The position numbers and the translations under genes were made by a program. Source: Rutpela maculata (taxonomy: Eukaryota; Arthropoda; Insecta; Coleoptera; Cerambycidae). Taken from it: DNA of 64,000 nucleotides. Under the pieces are notes generated by a model. The model was given only the letters and a program-made list of their open reading frames with translations. It made no database searches and was not told the origin of the DNA. This document shows, piece after piece, positions 1 through 13,276 of this stretch (positions are counted from its first letter, which is position 1; each line of letters begins with the position of its first letter). The stretch is taken from contig OW386286.2 in NCBI GenBank assembly GCA_936432065.2, positions 78,086,452 to 78,150,451 on the forward strand. Reading direction: 5' to 3'.

Positions 1-1975
1 ATATTTCATTATCTTTCGTTTACATTGCATTTACGAGCTTATTTATAAAGATTTTTTAATAATTCTTATATCAATCGAAAGCTTCATGTTTGTAGTTTCA
101 TTCAAGTGTAATAGAGAGATATTATTTTCATTATAAATAACACTATAAATTGTTTAAACAATATGTGCTCGGAAAGTCTAGTGTAATTTTCGGCATCGAG
201 GTACTTTAGTTATTATTGCAGATAGATGTGTAGTTATTCGAGACGAAATACGTAGAATAGACCAACGAACGTTTTTTATTAAAACAATTTTTTAATTCGC
301 TGAATAATTTAGGAGATATGATTGTTTTAAAATGAAGCGCATTGTTTTGGTCTACCGCGCACGCGGTCTTGTCTCTGTAGGCTATTCACACATGATTTCG
401 AGACACTGTTGTTATAATAAAAGTATTTATTATTACGTACAGTGCTCGTCACAATAATTTTGCCACCTATGATTTATCAGTTATATAAACCCGCCATCCT
501 TTACCACAACACAATTGACATTTTATTCTTATACAGCAGAGGACAATTAACAAAATAAACAAAATAAATCTAATAATATACACCAGGAGGAAATGTAGAG
601 AATTTCGAAAAATGTAGGTTGGGAAGATTATTGTGAAGGGCACTGTACATTATTTTATTAATTTTTTTGTAAGGTATAAGCAACATTTCTGTAACGTCTT
701 TCATATGAAAGTTCGTACAGATGATAAATAATGCTTACAAACAGAACAAATTATCTGTATTTAATTTAAGAACAACTACAATGAAATTAAAATATTTTTC
801 GTCTTGACAAAATAATGGTTGTATGTATTGTAAATTCTGTGTACATAATACATATGATATAACTAAAATTGTAGTATTATAGGTACGTCGTTATACATAT
901 GATTGATGTTATAATGCTATAATTAAGTGTATTGATGTAATAATACTATAGTATAAGTTAAGGTTAAACTAACATCTTTGACATCGGCCTTCACAAAAAC
1001 AACCTATTATGTACGCCAAACCGGCCTTAGCACAACTGCAGTTTCTAATGCAATTTTGGAATTGTTTGCATTTACAAAATATGTTTCCAGGCGTTACATT
1101 TGGACGGACACTTTTTGTCATAAGTCTTGGTACTAATATATGGTCCTTCGAAACCCAACCAAAATCTTTAGAGTTGGGAAGCACTAGATTGACGCAACTT
1201 GCTGTCTTCCAAATAATTATTTGGTGGGCAGCTCTAAGAATGTGCTGGTGAAATGAGTCTTCAATTGGTGGCAAATTTCGAATATCCGGTTTACAAGTGT
1301 GAAATAAATGGGCTAGCAAATTGTCCAAATTACCAATGAAAAACGGTCTACCATATAAGACTTTAAAGAAATATCATGCAGAGTTTTCAAATTCAGCAGT
1401 ATCAAATGAATTGTCGAGGGGGAAATTCAATATTGACTGTAACTTAGGATCATTGGCATATTTGAGGCATGTTTAGAATACGTAAGTTTTTCCTTTTCTG
1501 AAACGAAAAGTGATGGTATCGCAACCACTTAAGACCTAAGTAGACAGAAAAAAACTGCGCAAATAAATTTCTGATATATTCTGCGTAGTCGACAGTTTTT
1601 GTATTATGCAGTGAATAGGTATATACACATCGGCCGCGCACCTTACATTTAAAAATCATATCTCCTAAATTATTCAGCGAATTAAAAAATTGTTTTAATA
1701 AAAAATGTTCATTGGTCTTTTCTACGTATTTCGTCTCAAATAACTACACATATATCTGCAATAATAACAAAAGTACCTCGTTGCCGAAAATTACGCTACA
1801 CTTTCCGAGCACATATTGTTTAAACAATTTATAGTGTCGTTTATAATGAAAATAATGGCTCTCTATTACACTTGTATGAAACTACAAACATTAAGCTTTC
1901 GATTGATATAAGAATTATTAAAAAATCTTTATAAATAAGCTCGTAAATGCAATGTAAACGAAAGATAATACAATA
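1..1975. mobile_element. Long-inverted-repeat DNA element A (left end may lie outside the window)
   Basis: Bases 1 to about 345 reappear, reverse-complemented and diverged, at about 1632-1975. The match runs from the motif TTTCGTTTACATTGC near the left edge to AGGAGATATGATT at 311-323 (partner TCATATCTCCT near 1656). Between the arms lies about 1.3 kb with a broken minus-strand gene fragment. Similarity reaches base 1, so the true left end and target duplication cannot be seen. Long arms around a transposon-type gene suggest a DNA transposon relic; the class is inferred. Confidence 0.7.
969..1653 (-). pseudogene. Family-X relic, copy 1 (C-terminal part)
   Basis: Reading the minus strand from about 1550, one frame gives an LSGCDT motif followed by FRKGK (near 1531). 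Further frames then lead into an open stretch of 119 codons (1328-969) with NLPPIEDSFHQH, an RAAHQIIIWK block, and a Cys-rich tail. The tail has spaced cysteines as in FCKCKQ and CSCAKAGL and ends at a TAG. The same motif order occurs in three other places in this window (called family X here). I know this arrangement from uncharacterised multicopy animal proteins but have no firm name. The fragment has stops and frame changes and ends close to the inverted-repeat boundary. It is the C-terminal third only; the nuclease-like part is missing. Confidence 0.6.
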
Positions 1976-2369
1976 TTTAAGTTCCAAATTTTTTTAGAAA
2001 TTATTACTTCTTTTGCAATTTCGCAATCTTGGCCAACATCGCGCCCTCTGGAATCGAATTCGGCATAAAATTCTGGATAATATCCATATTTTTTAAATTT
2101 TATACCTGCCTGTTCATACCCTATGATCGAATTCGGACCTTTAGATTCTCGACTAATGTAAATTTTTAAATATTTATTGTTCGTCTTGGGACTTTCCATC
2201 TAGTTTTCGAAGCGAATAGACGTGCCTCAGAGTGCTCCAATAGATGCCCATTAAATTTGTAAAAGTTAAATACAAAGTGACAAAGTGTAGAAGATATATT
2301 TAAGTTTACAGTGGATGGCATGTGTTTGGAAAATAATATATATCTCGGGGCATTTTCAGTAATTTTCAC

Positions 2370-4179
2370 GTGTAATCTCCCTAGTGCTTGAATTATTTCC
2401 GGAATTTTTTTTGAGGTCCGAATTTTCTTTAAAAATTCGTGAGCGAGAAAAAATTTCGGGATTTTTAATTCAAGAGCGAGAGAGATTCAGTAAGAAAATT
2501 TTAGACAAAAAAAAATTACTTGACAAAAAAAAACTTTAGAAATGTTTGGAAAATCTTTTTATTTTTTTATGTGGTTTCCTCATATCTTAGTAAAATGAAA
2601 TATTTAATAGTAGATAAAATATGGAATAATGAGAGTGGAGTAAAATTAAAACAAGTTTAGTATACTTATTTCTTATATTCCCTACGCTCTAGTCGCATAA
2701 AAATAATATAGCGAATTAATATTAGCCATAAAAATTTATTTCGTATGCAATCTTTATACTACAGTAAAGGGAAACCAAGATGAAATGATATTTGCAGTGA
2801 TTTAAAGTGGTGACAAATAATATCCCCTAAAAAAATCGCTAATACTTAGCCATGGAATCACAAGTGTCCTGGAATATGTCATAAAACGGCTCTGTGCTTT
2901 ACTTTTTGAGGAAAGAAGATGTACAAGTAGAATTTTTTAAAGCATTTGGAATTAGTTAATGATGTAAGGAAACATAGTAAGCCAGAATTGTACTAATTTA
3001 ATTTAAAATAAATATAAAAATATTTTTCATAATATAAACGCCATTGTCTAATCATTGCTGTCAAACCAGGGAAATTTCCACTTATTAATCACATAGGTAG
3101 GTGCTCATGGGTAAGTAAGATTTCCAAAAAATTTGATGGTTGTCACAGTAACAATGACAAAATAAACGTGTCCGATTGACTAATAATGATTGGCATAAAA
3201 TTTTCTAAGAAATACTAGTTAGCGTTTAACTAAGTACACAAACTAAAACTTTCCGCAGTGCTTCTGAACTAACGCAGTGAATCATAGTATTATTTAGTGC
3301 AGTGAAATCGTGTACCTGTTGGCAGGTGGGAAAGGGGAGAAAGAAATCAGTAATAAACGAGGAGAGAAACACAAAAACAACCAACGATAAGCCTTTACAA
3401 TTTTATTACCAACAAACGCATGATCTGTATTTAATAATTAAGTGTAGCATGTAATAATTTTTGGCATTGTAATGTTGAAGGGGAGGGATGTCAGATTTCT
3501 TAGAATTTCTTGCTATGCTTTCAAAAGGTCGTCCCCACCTGGAGAGGTATAAGGGTATGAATTAGAGTCTGATTAATAAATTATTTAACACCTCATAACT
3601 CTTGACTGAAATAACTAATGTCACTATTTGAAATACAAAATAAAAGATAAAGTGTCATAGTCATTTTAGATAAAAAAATAACATTTGTATTTGAAATAGT
3701 AAATAAAAAGTCTTGCAGATGAAGAATCTTTTTAAGGTTTGATTTTAAATAAACGATTTTTAAATTCAAATAAATTTTTACTCGTTTGCCCCTAAAGGCA
3801 AAAATTAAAAGTAGGGCAGTAAATACTTTTCTTTTTCTTACAGCAAATATCTAAACTAAACTCTAGAGAACCAGTGGCGTGCTATTGGGTTGATAGTCCA
3901 TCGTGCCAAAACCGAATTTCTTTCAGTACATCAACAAAAATACACGCGATATAAATTGTCCAAAGAAATAATATCTCCTGCCTTTTGGAATATTTTATCC
4001 AGTATCTATTATTCTCTCTCTCTCTCTAATATCACCATTCATCGAGTAGAATAAACTATTATGACACGCGACCAAACGGCTGTGCATAGCCATCATACTG
4101 CCAGTGATGATACGGAGTTAAAAACGCGGCAACAACAAAAGCCAACAGTAAAAGTTTTGAGAAGAGATGAAAGGGACAT
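2370..4179. other. No gene recognised
   Basis: AT-rich sequence without a convincing open frame or a structured repeat. It holds short T- and A-runs and a small CT-rich run near 4015-4026. Probably intron or gene flank. Confidence 0.5.
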
Positions 4180-4780
4180 CATCCAACTATTCACAAAAAC
4201 AGTAAGATGAAAACAGCGTCATAAAACATCAACATTACCAGGAGGGAAGACAATTATAAAAAGAATAGGAATGCACGCAATGAAGTACTGTGTACATGTC
4301 CAAAGAAGGGACCCAACACATCTGCTGAAGAAAGCACTAATACCGAACAACTACAAACTAAAAATAGGGAGACCATGCTACAAGTGGAGAATAACAATCG
4401 AGAGGATCATAAACTAGTTTGTTTATGAAAGAGGGCCAAGCACATTGGGAAAGAAAAACGAGGGAAAAGAATGGACACCACAAAGAAATTGGAACGATAT
4501 ATATTCCACCAGAATCAGAAACGAAGGAACTATAAGACTTAGAAGAAGAAAAAAATGTAGAAGCATAAAGTCAAAAAAGAGGAGCCATAAACACTCCATA
4601 TGACGACATAATGCGCATACCACAAACAACTGCACTTCCCATCCCACATGCCTGTATCATGTGTCATGTGGCTCTTTGTTGCTGACAACAAGCATGACCC
4701 AAATCCAGCGTGGATGTAGCCAGTCCATCGGTATACTTTGGGGATGGCAGCAATGCCTACCGCAATCAATCAATCAATCA
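4180..4780 (+). pseudogene. LINE 3' end, RTE-like relic
   Basis: A broken plus-strand frame contains VHVQRRDPTHLLKKALIP and, further on, KIGRPCYKW. This resembles the C-terminal region after reverse transcriptase in RTE-like LINEs, where a GHV-R motif is followed by K-GRP--RW. A non-coding stretch follows and ends in a short tandem AATC tail (about 4763-4780), the kind of short-repeat 3' end these LINEs have. The copy is strongly 5'-truncated and lacks the catalytic domain. Clade assignment is tentative. Confidence 0.45.
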
Positions 4781-5455
4781 CCATCTGTGGTTTGTCTTGA
4801 GAGACAAATTCAAACTTTTTGGGTCATTTTTAGAGTCTGCTCCATTAAATTATTTGTTTCTTGGAATACAGAGGATTCCTTTAAATATTTTAGTTTTAAA
4901 ATCGGAATATTTAGTATTTTGAATTTAATTTAGGGTAACGTAATAAGTCTGTTTGGTTTTAGGATCTTTATATGTTACATTCCGATATCCTGGTAGTAAA
5001 AATGTGCAGATGTTCTGAACAGAAAATGAGTTGGCCTTGCATTTTTTCCAATTTTTGTGAATTCTAGAGGTAGTTTTGATTTAAAAATATTCAAAAATGA
5101 TGAAAAATTAGCAAAGACGTATGAAAAAATGCAAATTAGAACTAAGAGTATCCACTTTTGACTAGCTATTTTCTTATTAGCCGATTTCATAAAAGAATCC
5201 TGCACTAATCTTATGGAAAATTTGTCCCGCTCTTTGCTGAATTTTTAATATGCTGTAAATTTCGACTTTGTGATCAAAATCTCTCATGGGGCCCAACTTG
5301 ATCCTATGTGTAGTTTCCGAGATACCGAGAAAGTCGAAATTTAAAACATTAAAAAATCAGCCAATTTGACCGGGACCGCTTTTCCATAAGATCATGCAGG
5401 GTCCTTTAAAAAAAAGGAGGGGGTTCTCAACTCTACCCGTATGTGTTTTAACCTC

Positions 5456-6196
5456 CCCACAATAAAATTGTGGGAGCTTACTACAATTGGTCCAAAATAG
5501 AAAATTGAGATAACATCAAATCTTTACGTTTTGAGGTCCCAGGAACCTAAAAAAGTAGTTTTTAAAAAATGTCTGTGTGTGTGTGTGTGTGTATATGTGT
5601 GAACACGATAGCGGTGAAACTGCTAATGGATGAAACTTTGCATGAGGGTTTCTTTAGTGCTCCAGAAGATCTGAAAAGGTTTTGGTTGAGATCGGATTAC
5701 GTTTAGTGCCGTTTTGGCACAACAAGTTGCTTATTTTATGATTACTTACAATTTGTAATCCAATTCCAATTTAAACGATATATCACTTTTGCACCCTTTC
5801 GTTTGGTTTCCGTGAAAAAAATTAAAAAGAATTCTTTATATGTGCACACATGACAGCATCCAAAAAATATTATTGGTATTATTGTTAGGGGAAAATGTAT
5901 GATGTTGATTTATTGGTTATGGTACATTTATCGCTAACCTCAAAAATATATATTTCTTAAGATTTAAGAATATTACGTAGCTATTATTAAAATTTCTGTC
6001 TCGTTCCCGTACTTTCAACTAAAATCTAGTACAGTGTAATATTTATGAAGTTCTAAATACTTTGTCCTAGTAAAATAGAACTCTTTTTGTAGGTTGGAAA
6101 TCTAACCTGTAATTAGCAGTCTATCAACAATATAGAAAAATTATTTGCGTGAATTTTTAAATATTTGCTTGGAGCCACTGTGGCTCCAAGCTGAAA
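5456..6196. repeat. Hairpin-ended interspersed repeat, copy 1
   Basis: It starts at a hairpin (CCCCACAATAAAATTGTGGG, about 5456-5475), continues through a GT-rich run (about 5570-5592), and ends with an inverted repeat in which GCTTGGAGCCA pairs with TGGCTCCAAGC (about 6173-6197). The block 5938-6170 matches, in reverse complement, 27065-27290. A family of dispersed non-coding elements is the best reading; a Helitron-like end (hairpin then CTGA) is possible but unproven. Confidence 0.5.
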
Positions 6197-8063
6197 ATGC
6201 GTATACAAACATTAAAAATGAGAATAAACGTGAAAAACTTTAACATGATGCTAATACGTTATGTCCCTAAATATATTTCATAACCTAAAAATCAACATTC
6301 GTAAGGGTTACGAACCCAAATATTTTTGACAGATGTCAAAACCTATTTTAGTTGGTTTTTTAAAAGGTAATAATTGTTTAGAGCCGTGTTCGCATATTAC
6401 GTCTGATTGATGTGATGCGTCACAATCGTTCGTTTAATGCAAATCGAGCTAACCGAGCTGAAACGTTCGCATATTACAAAATAAAGGCCTTGGACGAAGC
6501 TCGACTTGCTCGAACCTTTTTGATCGAGCAGGAAGCGAGCATTTTAATTTGACGCATGCGTAGTCTTCTGAATTATCCATAATGTTATTGACTTGTTGAG
6601 GTTAGAGTGTCATTTTGGCTAAATTCTGTGTTATTTTTTTTCGCTATCCAATGTTCTACAAAATCTTCGAAACGTTATCTGTTAATACCCTTATAATATC
6701 GGGCAATTGATTAACATGATTAAACCCTACTAATGCACAAGAAATTATCGATATTGTTCTTGCAATGCCAAATAAGAAATCAACTGGCCTAGACGAAATA
6801 CCCATTTATTTAATAAAAAAAAGTAATCGTAGAAATCTCTGAACCACTTTCTGATATAATAAATAGTTGTTTTTTAGAAGGAATATTTCCTAGTAAATTA
6901 AAAATTAATAAAAGTATTCCCATATATAAAAAAGGTGATAAGGAAAATGTTGTAAACTACCGCGGCATATCAATCCCACCGTGTTTCTCTAAGATTATTG
7001 AGAAGTCCATTTATAACAGAATGATTTCATTTTTTACTAAACATGAAATAATTAAAGATTGTCAATTCGGATTTGTGCCTCATTGCTCAACGGAACAGGC
7101 TATTTATCAATCATTATCGAAAATTATTACGGCACTTGATTTAAATTTAAAGGTAGCTTGCCTCTATTTTGATATGTCAAGAGCCTTCGATACCATTAGT
7201 TATTCAATTTTGTTAGACAAGTTAGAATGTTATGGTGTACGGGGCACGTGTAACAAACTCTTTCAGTCATACCTTACTGATAGATTTCAAGTCACTACTG
7301 TAACAACTTTTAAGAATGGAATACTACAGACATTTTATTCGGATAAAGTTCATGTATTACAAGGAGTGCCACAAGGATCTATACTTAGGCCTCTATTGTT
7401 TATTCTGTATACTAACGACTTAAAAGATCATATCAATATAGATACTTTATATCAATATGCTGATGATAATTCATGCATGACAACTGAAGAATCCGTAGTG
7501 GCTTGTGCAAATAAACTTACTACAATATCTTCAAGTATGACTGAGTATTGTGACTGGAACGGCTTGAACCTAAATGGAAATAAAACTACCCTTGTAATGT
7601 TTTCTCCGACTACTGACCCTGATTATTCGTTGTATGTTCAATTAAAGGGTTCTTCAATTATACAAACAGACAATGTGAAATTTCTTGGCATAACGCTAGA
7701 TAGTAAGCTAAATTGGGAATCTTACACCAATACGTTGATATCAAGATTAAATTCGTTCTGTTATCTAATACGATTTATGAGAAATCAGCTTTCGATAGAC
7801 AGCCTAAGAATATTTTATTTTTCATATGTGCAAAGCATTTTGGAATATGCTTTAATATTCTGGGGTTCCTCCCTATATTGGCAGAAAATATTTATTAATC
7901 AAAAGAGGATAATTAGGTGTATGGTGAATGCCTCTTACAGAGATTCCTGTAAACCATTCTTTAAAGAATTGAAAATACTTACCATCCCTTCCCTGTATAT
8001 ATACAAATTAGTCTTATTCGTTAAACAAAATCCAACTGAGTTTACAAGAAATAACGATATATA

Positions 8064-9000
8064 GAATAGAATAGAATAGAATAGTTTATTTGTTCCGTTT
8101 TTAACAACCCTCAGTGGGTATAGAACATGTCATTAAGTTTACAAAACAAAGTAACTTATTGTCTATAAGGAGTACATAATATAAAAACATATAAAACATG
8201 TAAAGTGTATATAGTACAAGAAAAAAACAAAAACATATAAAATGTCCAAAATGACCATATACGTAAACACGATATAACAACTATACATTAGACTGATTTA
8301 CAGTCATTATATCATTTCGCTAGTAAAATATTCGTTCATATTATAAAATGGATTGTCCAATAGATATTCTTTCATGTATTTCAACAAAATTCCTCCTGGC
8401 AAACTTCTTTTGTGTAAGGGTATTTTATTCCAAATTTTAATTAGGTTGTTATGCACATTTTTTTGAATGAAGCTGAATTTAGTTTTGTCAGGTAAAAGGT
8501 TCTCTTTTGTTTTTGTGTTATAATTATGTGCCTTTGATTACCTATAAATGAACCCTTGTTCAGGACTATAAATTTTATTGCCTCATACACATATAAGGCA
8601 GTTGTTGTGAGTAAGCGATTTGCTTTGAAAATTGGTCGGCAACTTTCTGTTTTTTCCATCCTAAAAATAGTTCTTAAGCATCTCTTTTGTAAAATCAGCA
8701 CTCTCCGTGCGTCGACTGAGTTTCCCCAAAATAAAATCCCGTATCGAATTTTAGATACGATATATGCATGGTACAAGTTTAGAGCTGCTATGACACCTAC
8801 CCTATCATTCAAAATTTTTAAGGCATAGCAATACTTTGATATGTCTAGTACGAGAGTATCAATGTGTGCTTTCCAGTCAAGTTTTTGATCTATTTTGATT
8901 CCCAAAAATGAAACTGTATTTACAGTTTCTATCGGCGAACCATTTACATTAAGTTCCATTCTGCGGTTGCCTCTAACACCAAAATTTAAGATTTGTGTAT
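8064..9000 (-). pseudogene. LINE fragment (same broad type) inserted into the LINE above
   Basis: The plus strand shows an AGAAT run at 8064-8090, which is the minus-strand (ATTCT)n tail. Reading inward on the minus strand, a 172-codon frame (8959-8441) carries the RT thumb region (VNTVSFLGIKIDQKLDWKAH) and IRYGILFWGNS, followed by LQKRCLRTI. These are features of the RT C-terminus in CR1/L2-like elements. The core with YADD is missing, so this is a severely 5'-truncated copy. It interrupts the host LINE between its NND and TRHGPD motifs. Confidence 0.7.
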
Positions 9001-9483
9001 ATCAAGTAATGACAACAAGACATGGGCCAGATCTCAGAATACCAGTTCATCACCACAGTTTTTATGAAAAAGGTCCCTATTATAACGCTATTAAGGCTTA
9101 CAATGCCCTGCCAGGAGTATTAAAATCAATAAATAATACCAATTCATTTAAAAAACAACTTAAATTGTATTTATTTGAAAATGCATTTTATTCTTTCAGT
9201 GATTTTTTAAATACATAAAAAAAAATTGTATTATTCGTTAATTATATTATATTATAAGCAACAGTTTAACGAATTCTTTTATCTTTTTAGTTTTAGGCTA
9301 ATTTTAGTTGTATGAATTTTTGTTTCCTCTTGCTGCTCTCTTTTTATATTCTTTTTGGATACTTTTAATGTTTTATATACTTTTAGTGTTTCTTACATTT
9401 TATTTTTATTGTAAGTTTTAAATATTTAATTACTTTGACAATGCTAATGTTTTCTTTTTGTAAGATCTACAGCAATAAAGTGT

Positions 9484-9651
9484 ATTCTATTCTATTCTAT
9501 TCTATTCTATTCTATTCTATTCTATTCTATTCTATTCTATTCTATTCTATTCTATTCTATTCTATTCTATTCTATTCTATTCTATTCTATTCTATTCTAT
9601 TCTATTCTATTCTATTCTATTCTATTCTATTCTATTCTATTCTATTCTATT
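9484..9651 (+). repeat. (TTCTA)n microsatellite
   Basis: About 33 nearly perfect pentamer units directly after the 3' untranslated part of the 6715-9218 LINE and its AATAAA at 9474-9479. Two other LINE copies nearby end in short runs of the same unit, so it looks like an expanded LINE tail. Confidence 0.9.
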
Positions 9652-9739
9652 TATGTAATATAAACAATCAAGAGAGGTTATGTTTTAACACATTGCTTGT
9701 AGTCCACTTCAGTTCGTTCGATATTTGTTCATGAAGTAA

Positions 9740-10440
9740 ATGGCTCCAAAGTCACGTGTAATTTATCTGTTTGCTCAGTGCTCTGAATTCCGATGTAATA
9801 CCCAAATACAGCTAATAAGGATCCACCGTGTGGGTAGGTTCCAGCCGCTTCCAGTAGCTGCCGATTTTTTTTGTACAGTAATTACTTCGATTCGCTTATG
9901 CAACTTCTATGAAATCTTTTCAAACTGTAAGACATGGTTCAACGGTGGTCCCATATTAATTTCGTCAAGCTACGCTTAGTGTAAGGCTATCAAAATAAGG
10001 AAGATAAGATTTTCTTAGTCGAGAAAGTCGAGAATATGCGTCAGTGATAAGAAAAAATGTGATATTGTGATAAAAGATTGAAATTTCGTCGAAATTTTAT
10101 TACAATTGGTAGTTAGGAGTAGCTGATATCGAATCCGATGTCAAAAGTTAAAAATTCTAATATGGTTGCAATAGTTGCAATATTTTTGCTAAACTGAATT
10201 TTACCATCGAGTTAATTGAACTATTTACATTTTTTTTTCGGGTTGGTTTTTTTTTTAGGTTGGCCTCGTGTATTTCCCCGCTGCTCACATCGTCGCAATT
10301 TGCAAAATAAAACAGAAAAAGAGAATCAACCACGAACTACGGGAAGAATTACAATGGGCACACGTTTCATAAACAAACATTACAAGAAAGTAGGCCTCGG
10401 TCAGGAGAAAGGAAGGACAGAGAAAATCACAAAAGTAGTA
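9740..10440. other. No gene recognised
   Basis: Low-complexity AT-rich DNA. Open frames here are short, contain no familiar motif and look fortuitous. Confidence 0.45.
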
Positions 10441-11390
10441 GTAGTTCGAATTTCACACATATTTAAACCTCTTGAATGTTGAAGTTGCATGGTTGTAAGT
10501 ATTCAACGATGATTTGTAGCGCATCAAAATTTTGTTTTGCTTGAATATAATTTACACTGAGAGGTAATATAAAACCAATGTCCTGGAGACTTTGTATTAA
10601 ACGGTCGGATTCTCTCTGTTTGAGTCTACAATTAAATAGAAGATGGTTAACGTCGCCAGTATCTCCGCATTCGCAGAGATCGCTCTCTATTATTTTAATT
10701 TTATACAGGTGGGGAGGAAACCGGCCGTGGTTAAATTGCAGACGAGTTATAGTCGTATAGAAATGCCTGCTGATGGAAAGCCCTTCATGTCATTTGAACT
10801 TAGATAAAAGCGGGTTTAATAAAAAGTAATTAGTGGGTCTGTCTGAATATGCGTCTTGGTACCTGCGTTGCCATTTTACAGATAGTGGTTTTTTAAATAT
10901 GACGTGAAAATCTGATAAAGGAGTCTCGTGTGTCGCCGTCTGTGATAGCGCTCTTGGCTACTTTGTCCACTTTCTTATTATGTGGTTAGTCTGAGACTTT
11001 ACTTACAACGTCTAATACATGACATGAGGAGTGGATTCCAAAATTGGAAATACTAGTTAAAACCCTTCTTGCATCTGAAAAAATTGTGACGGTAATTTAG
11101 TAAACTAACTGCACTGACGGCCTCAAGAATGGCAATGGTTTCAGCACTAAAGATTGAGGTTTCTGATCGTTTTTTGATCCATCTGTGAAAATATATAAGT
11201 TGTATATATCTAATAGCTCGAAACATATGTTTTTGTTGAGTGTCGGATTGTCAGTAAAAGCAGGCAAGTGCACCTTAAGAGTAATCAGCACAGCGAAATA
11301 TTTCAGGGTAAGAAAACATGGGGAGTTATGCTTGAATAGGAAATTGTCGTAATTAATGATGTAACTGTAACCATCAACCAGTGGAGGGCT
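10440..11390 (-). pseudogene. I-like LINE 3' part with RNase H domain
   Basis: On the minus strand, broken frames give an RNase H signature: IFTDGSKND near 11190, then AETIAILEA about 15 residues on, then a DARRVLTSI stretch and NKKVDKVAKSA. A C-terminal part follows, with FNHGRFPPHLYKIK and CECGDTGDVNHLLFNC (a Cys-His knuckle near 10670), and it stops at 10463-10465. This order (RT, RNase H, terminal Cys-His knuckle) is typical of I-clade LINEs. At least one frameshift lies in the RNase H segment, and several stops follow. RT was not found, so the copy is 5'-truncated. Confidence 0.6.
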
Positions 11391-11903
11391 TATTAAATTT
11401 TCCCAAAAATGTACTTGTTAAATTTTCTATGCAGTTCCGACTATCAAAAATTGTGCGCCCGAGTTATTTGCATTAGGAATATTCGCAGGATTTAGTGCAG
11501 GGCAGTGCGCAGTGCAGGGATTAGCACAACCGTTTTGCAATGAAAAGGCCTCACACTGGGGGAGCCACCTTGTTGATCACGGTAACGTTAGGTAAGTATA
11601 ACTTTACTACCTAATATCGATATTGAGGTCGGTGTAAAAATAAACAAGAAACTAACTGAAACAAACAATATCGATATTAGGTAATAAAGTTCAATTAACG
11701 GGGCGACGCGCGACAGTAAAAAATTACACAGGTCTGCGAATAAAAAGGTCATGAATGTTGTTGGATAGCTGAGGGTCATTTCGAAAGTAATTTTTCTCGC
11801 TGAATCCGAATCTGGCTTCAGAATTGGTCCATCACATCAGGATATTGAAATATTTAAGGTTGAGTACTTAAAAAACCGTTTTATTTTTTGGCAACTTTTG
11901 AAG

Positions 11904-12835
11904 TGAATAGAATAGAATAGAATAGAATTTTATTCATGCTATACATATATATAATGTTTGCATATGTCAGAGATAAAAAACAAACGACTTAATTTAAAAA
12001 CAAGTATAAAAAAAACAGAGTCACGATAACACAATATAAAATAAGCAGTAGTCATAAAAACTAGTACCTCAAGTAGAGGAAAAAACATAAAATATAACAT
12101 TGTCAAAAACACAGAAAAAACAATTAATGCAAAAATGCTAAAATATAATGATAAATATAATGAATCTAATTAAACAGACGATAAATTGGACAAGGAGCCA
12201 AAATATTCAAAATATTCGTCATATGAGTAGAAGGCATTCTGTAAAAGGATATTTTTTATTTTTAGCTTAAACGTGTTTACACTCATATCAAGATTTTGTA
12301 AATCTTTAGGTAACACATTAAAAAATTTTATTGATAGATATAGGTAGGAATTCTGAGATTTACTTAGTCTATATTTGGGCAATCTTAAGTTTGTTTTTGT
12401 CCTTGTGTCATGGTTGTGTATGTCCTCCTGCTTGGTGATTTTGTTACTTTTTAATTTTTTAATATGACACAAGCATTCATATATATAACATGACGGCAGT
12501 GTTAATATATGGAGACTTTTAAAAAGAGGTTTACAGTGGTCATCATATTTAGCTTGAGTCATTATTCTTATAACTCGTTTTTGTAATTTAAAGATTTTGT
12601 TCGAATGACATGATGACCCCCATACTATCACTCCATACGTCATTATGCTGTGAAAAATGGAAAAATAGGCTACTCTTAAGCAATCTGCTGTGATTTTGCT
12701 GCTGAGTTGTCTTATTATATAAATACAAGTCGACAACCTTTTTGATAAACTCTGAATTTGGAATTGAAAGTTCAAAGAATTATCCAAATGCACACCGAGG
12801 AGAAGAGGAGAGAGGTGATATATAGAACTCAAAAA
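11904..12835 (-). pseudogene. LINE 3' fragment (CR1/L2-like) with (ATTCT)n tail
   Basis: The plus strand shows AATAGAATAGAATAGAAT at 11907-11924, the tail of a minus-strand element. A 220-codon frame (12832-12170) reads as the end of an RT: LLGVHLDNSLNF, MTYGVIVWGSSCHS, LQKRVIRIM, and a C-terminal HNHDTRTKTNLRLP block, as in the LINE at 6715-9651. The frame is open to its stop, so this copy may be younger than its neighbours. It lacks the catalytic core. Confidence 0.7.
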
Positions 12836-13276
12836 TTATTTCAGCTTATTTTTAATAAATACATCATTTAGTATTATCCTTCATCTTTCAAATGAGCTTT
12901 CAAAGAGTCACCTATGATGTTTCCTCGCAAAGTTATATCCATTCTTATGTGACATGAATTTAAAACCATGATTCTATACAATCCCAACAATCTTAATAGA
13001 CCAGGAGCCGGCCGACCACTAATTGGGTGTCATAGGTTTACTCCCAAAATGTGTGAATTGTTGTTAATTTGGGGCAGTAGAGCACAGAAATGATCATACC
13101 AGCCCTTTTTTTAGGGCAGGGGCATACGGCAGGCCCTCAAAGGTGTAAGCAATACGACTTGTAAAAGTAAAAAAAAGTCACAAATAAGTCATAGGTTTAC
13201 GCATGGGAATTGAAGGGATTTCTTAATTTACCCCCAAAAATCATGAATCCAGACTCCCATTCATTTTGGGCGGTAT

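Larger units (their letters stand above)
6715..9651 (+). mobile_element. 5'-truncated LINE (CR1/L2-like) split by another LINE
   Basis: The reverse transcriptase of a non-LTR retrotransposon can be followed from about 6724 (NKKSTGLDEIP) through a frame change at an A-run near 6822. A 347-codon open stretch (7021-8064) follows, with FDMSRAFDT (about residues 50-58), GVPQGSI, and the catalytic YADD at about residue 146. The C-terminal part resumes at about 9001 (TRHGPDLRIP) and stops at 9216-9218. The gap holds an inverted LINE. The 3' end runs into a long TTCTA pentamer array (9484-9651), most simply its expanded tail. The endonuclease domain is missing, so the copy cannot move by itself. Clade is judged from RT style only. 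Confidence 0.75.
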
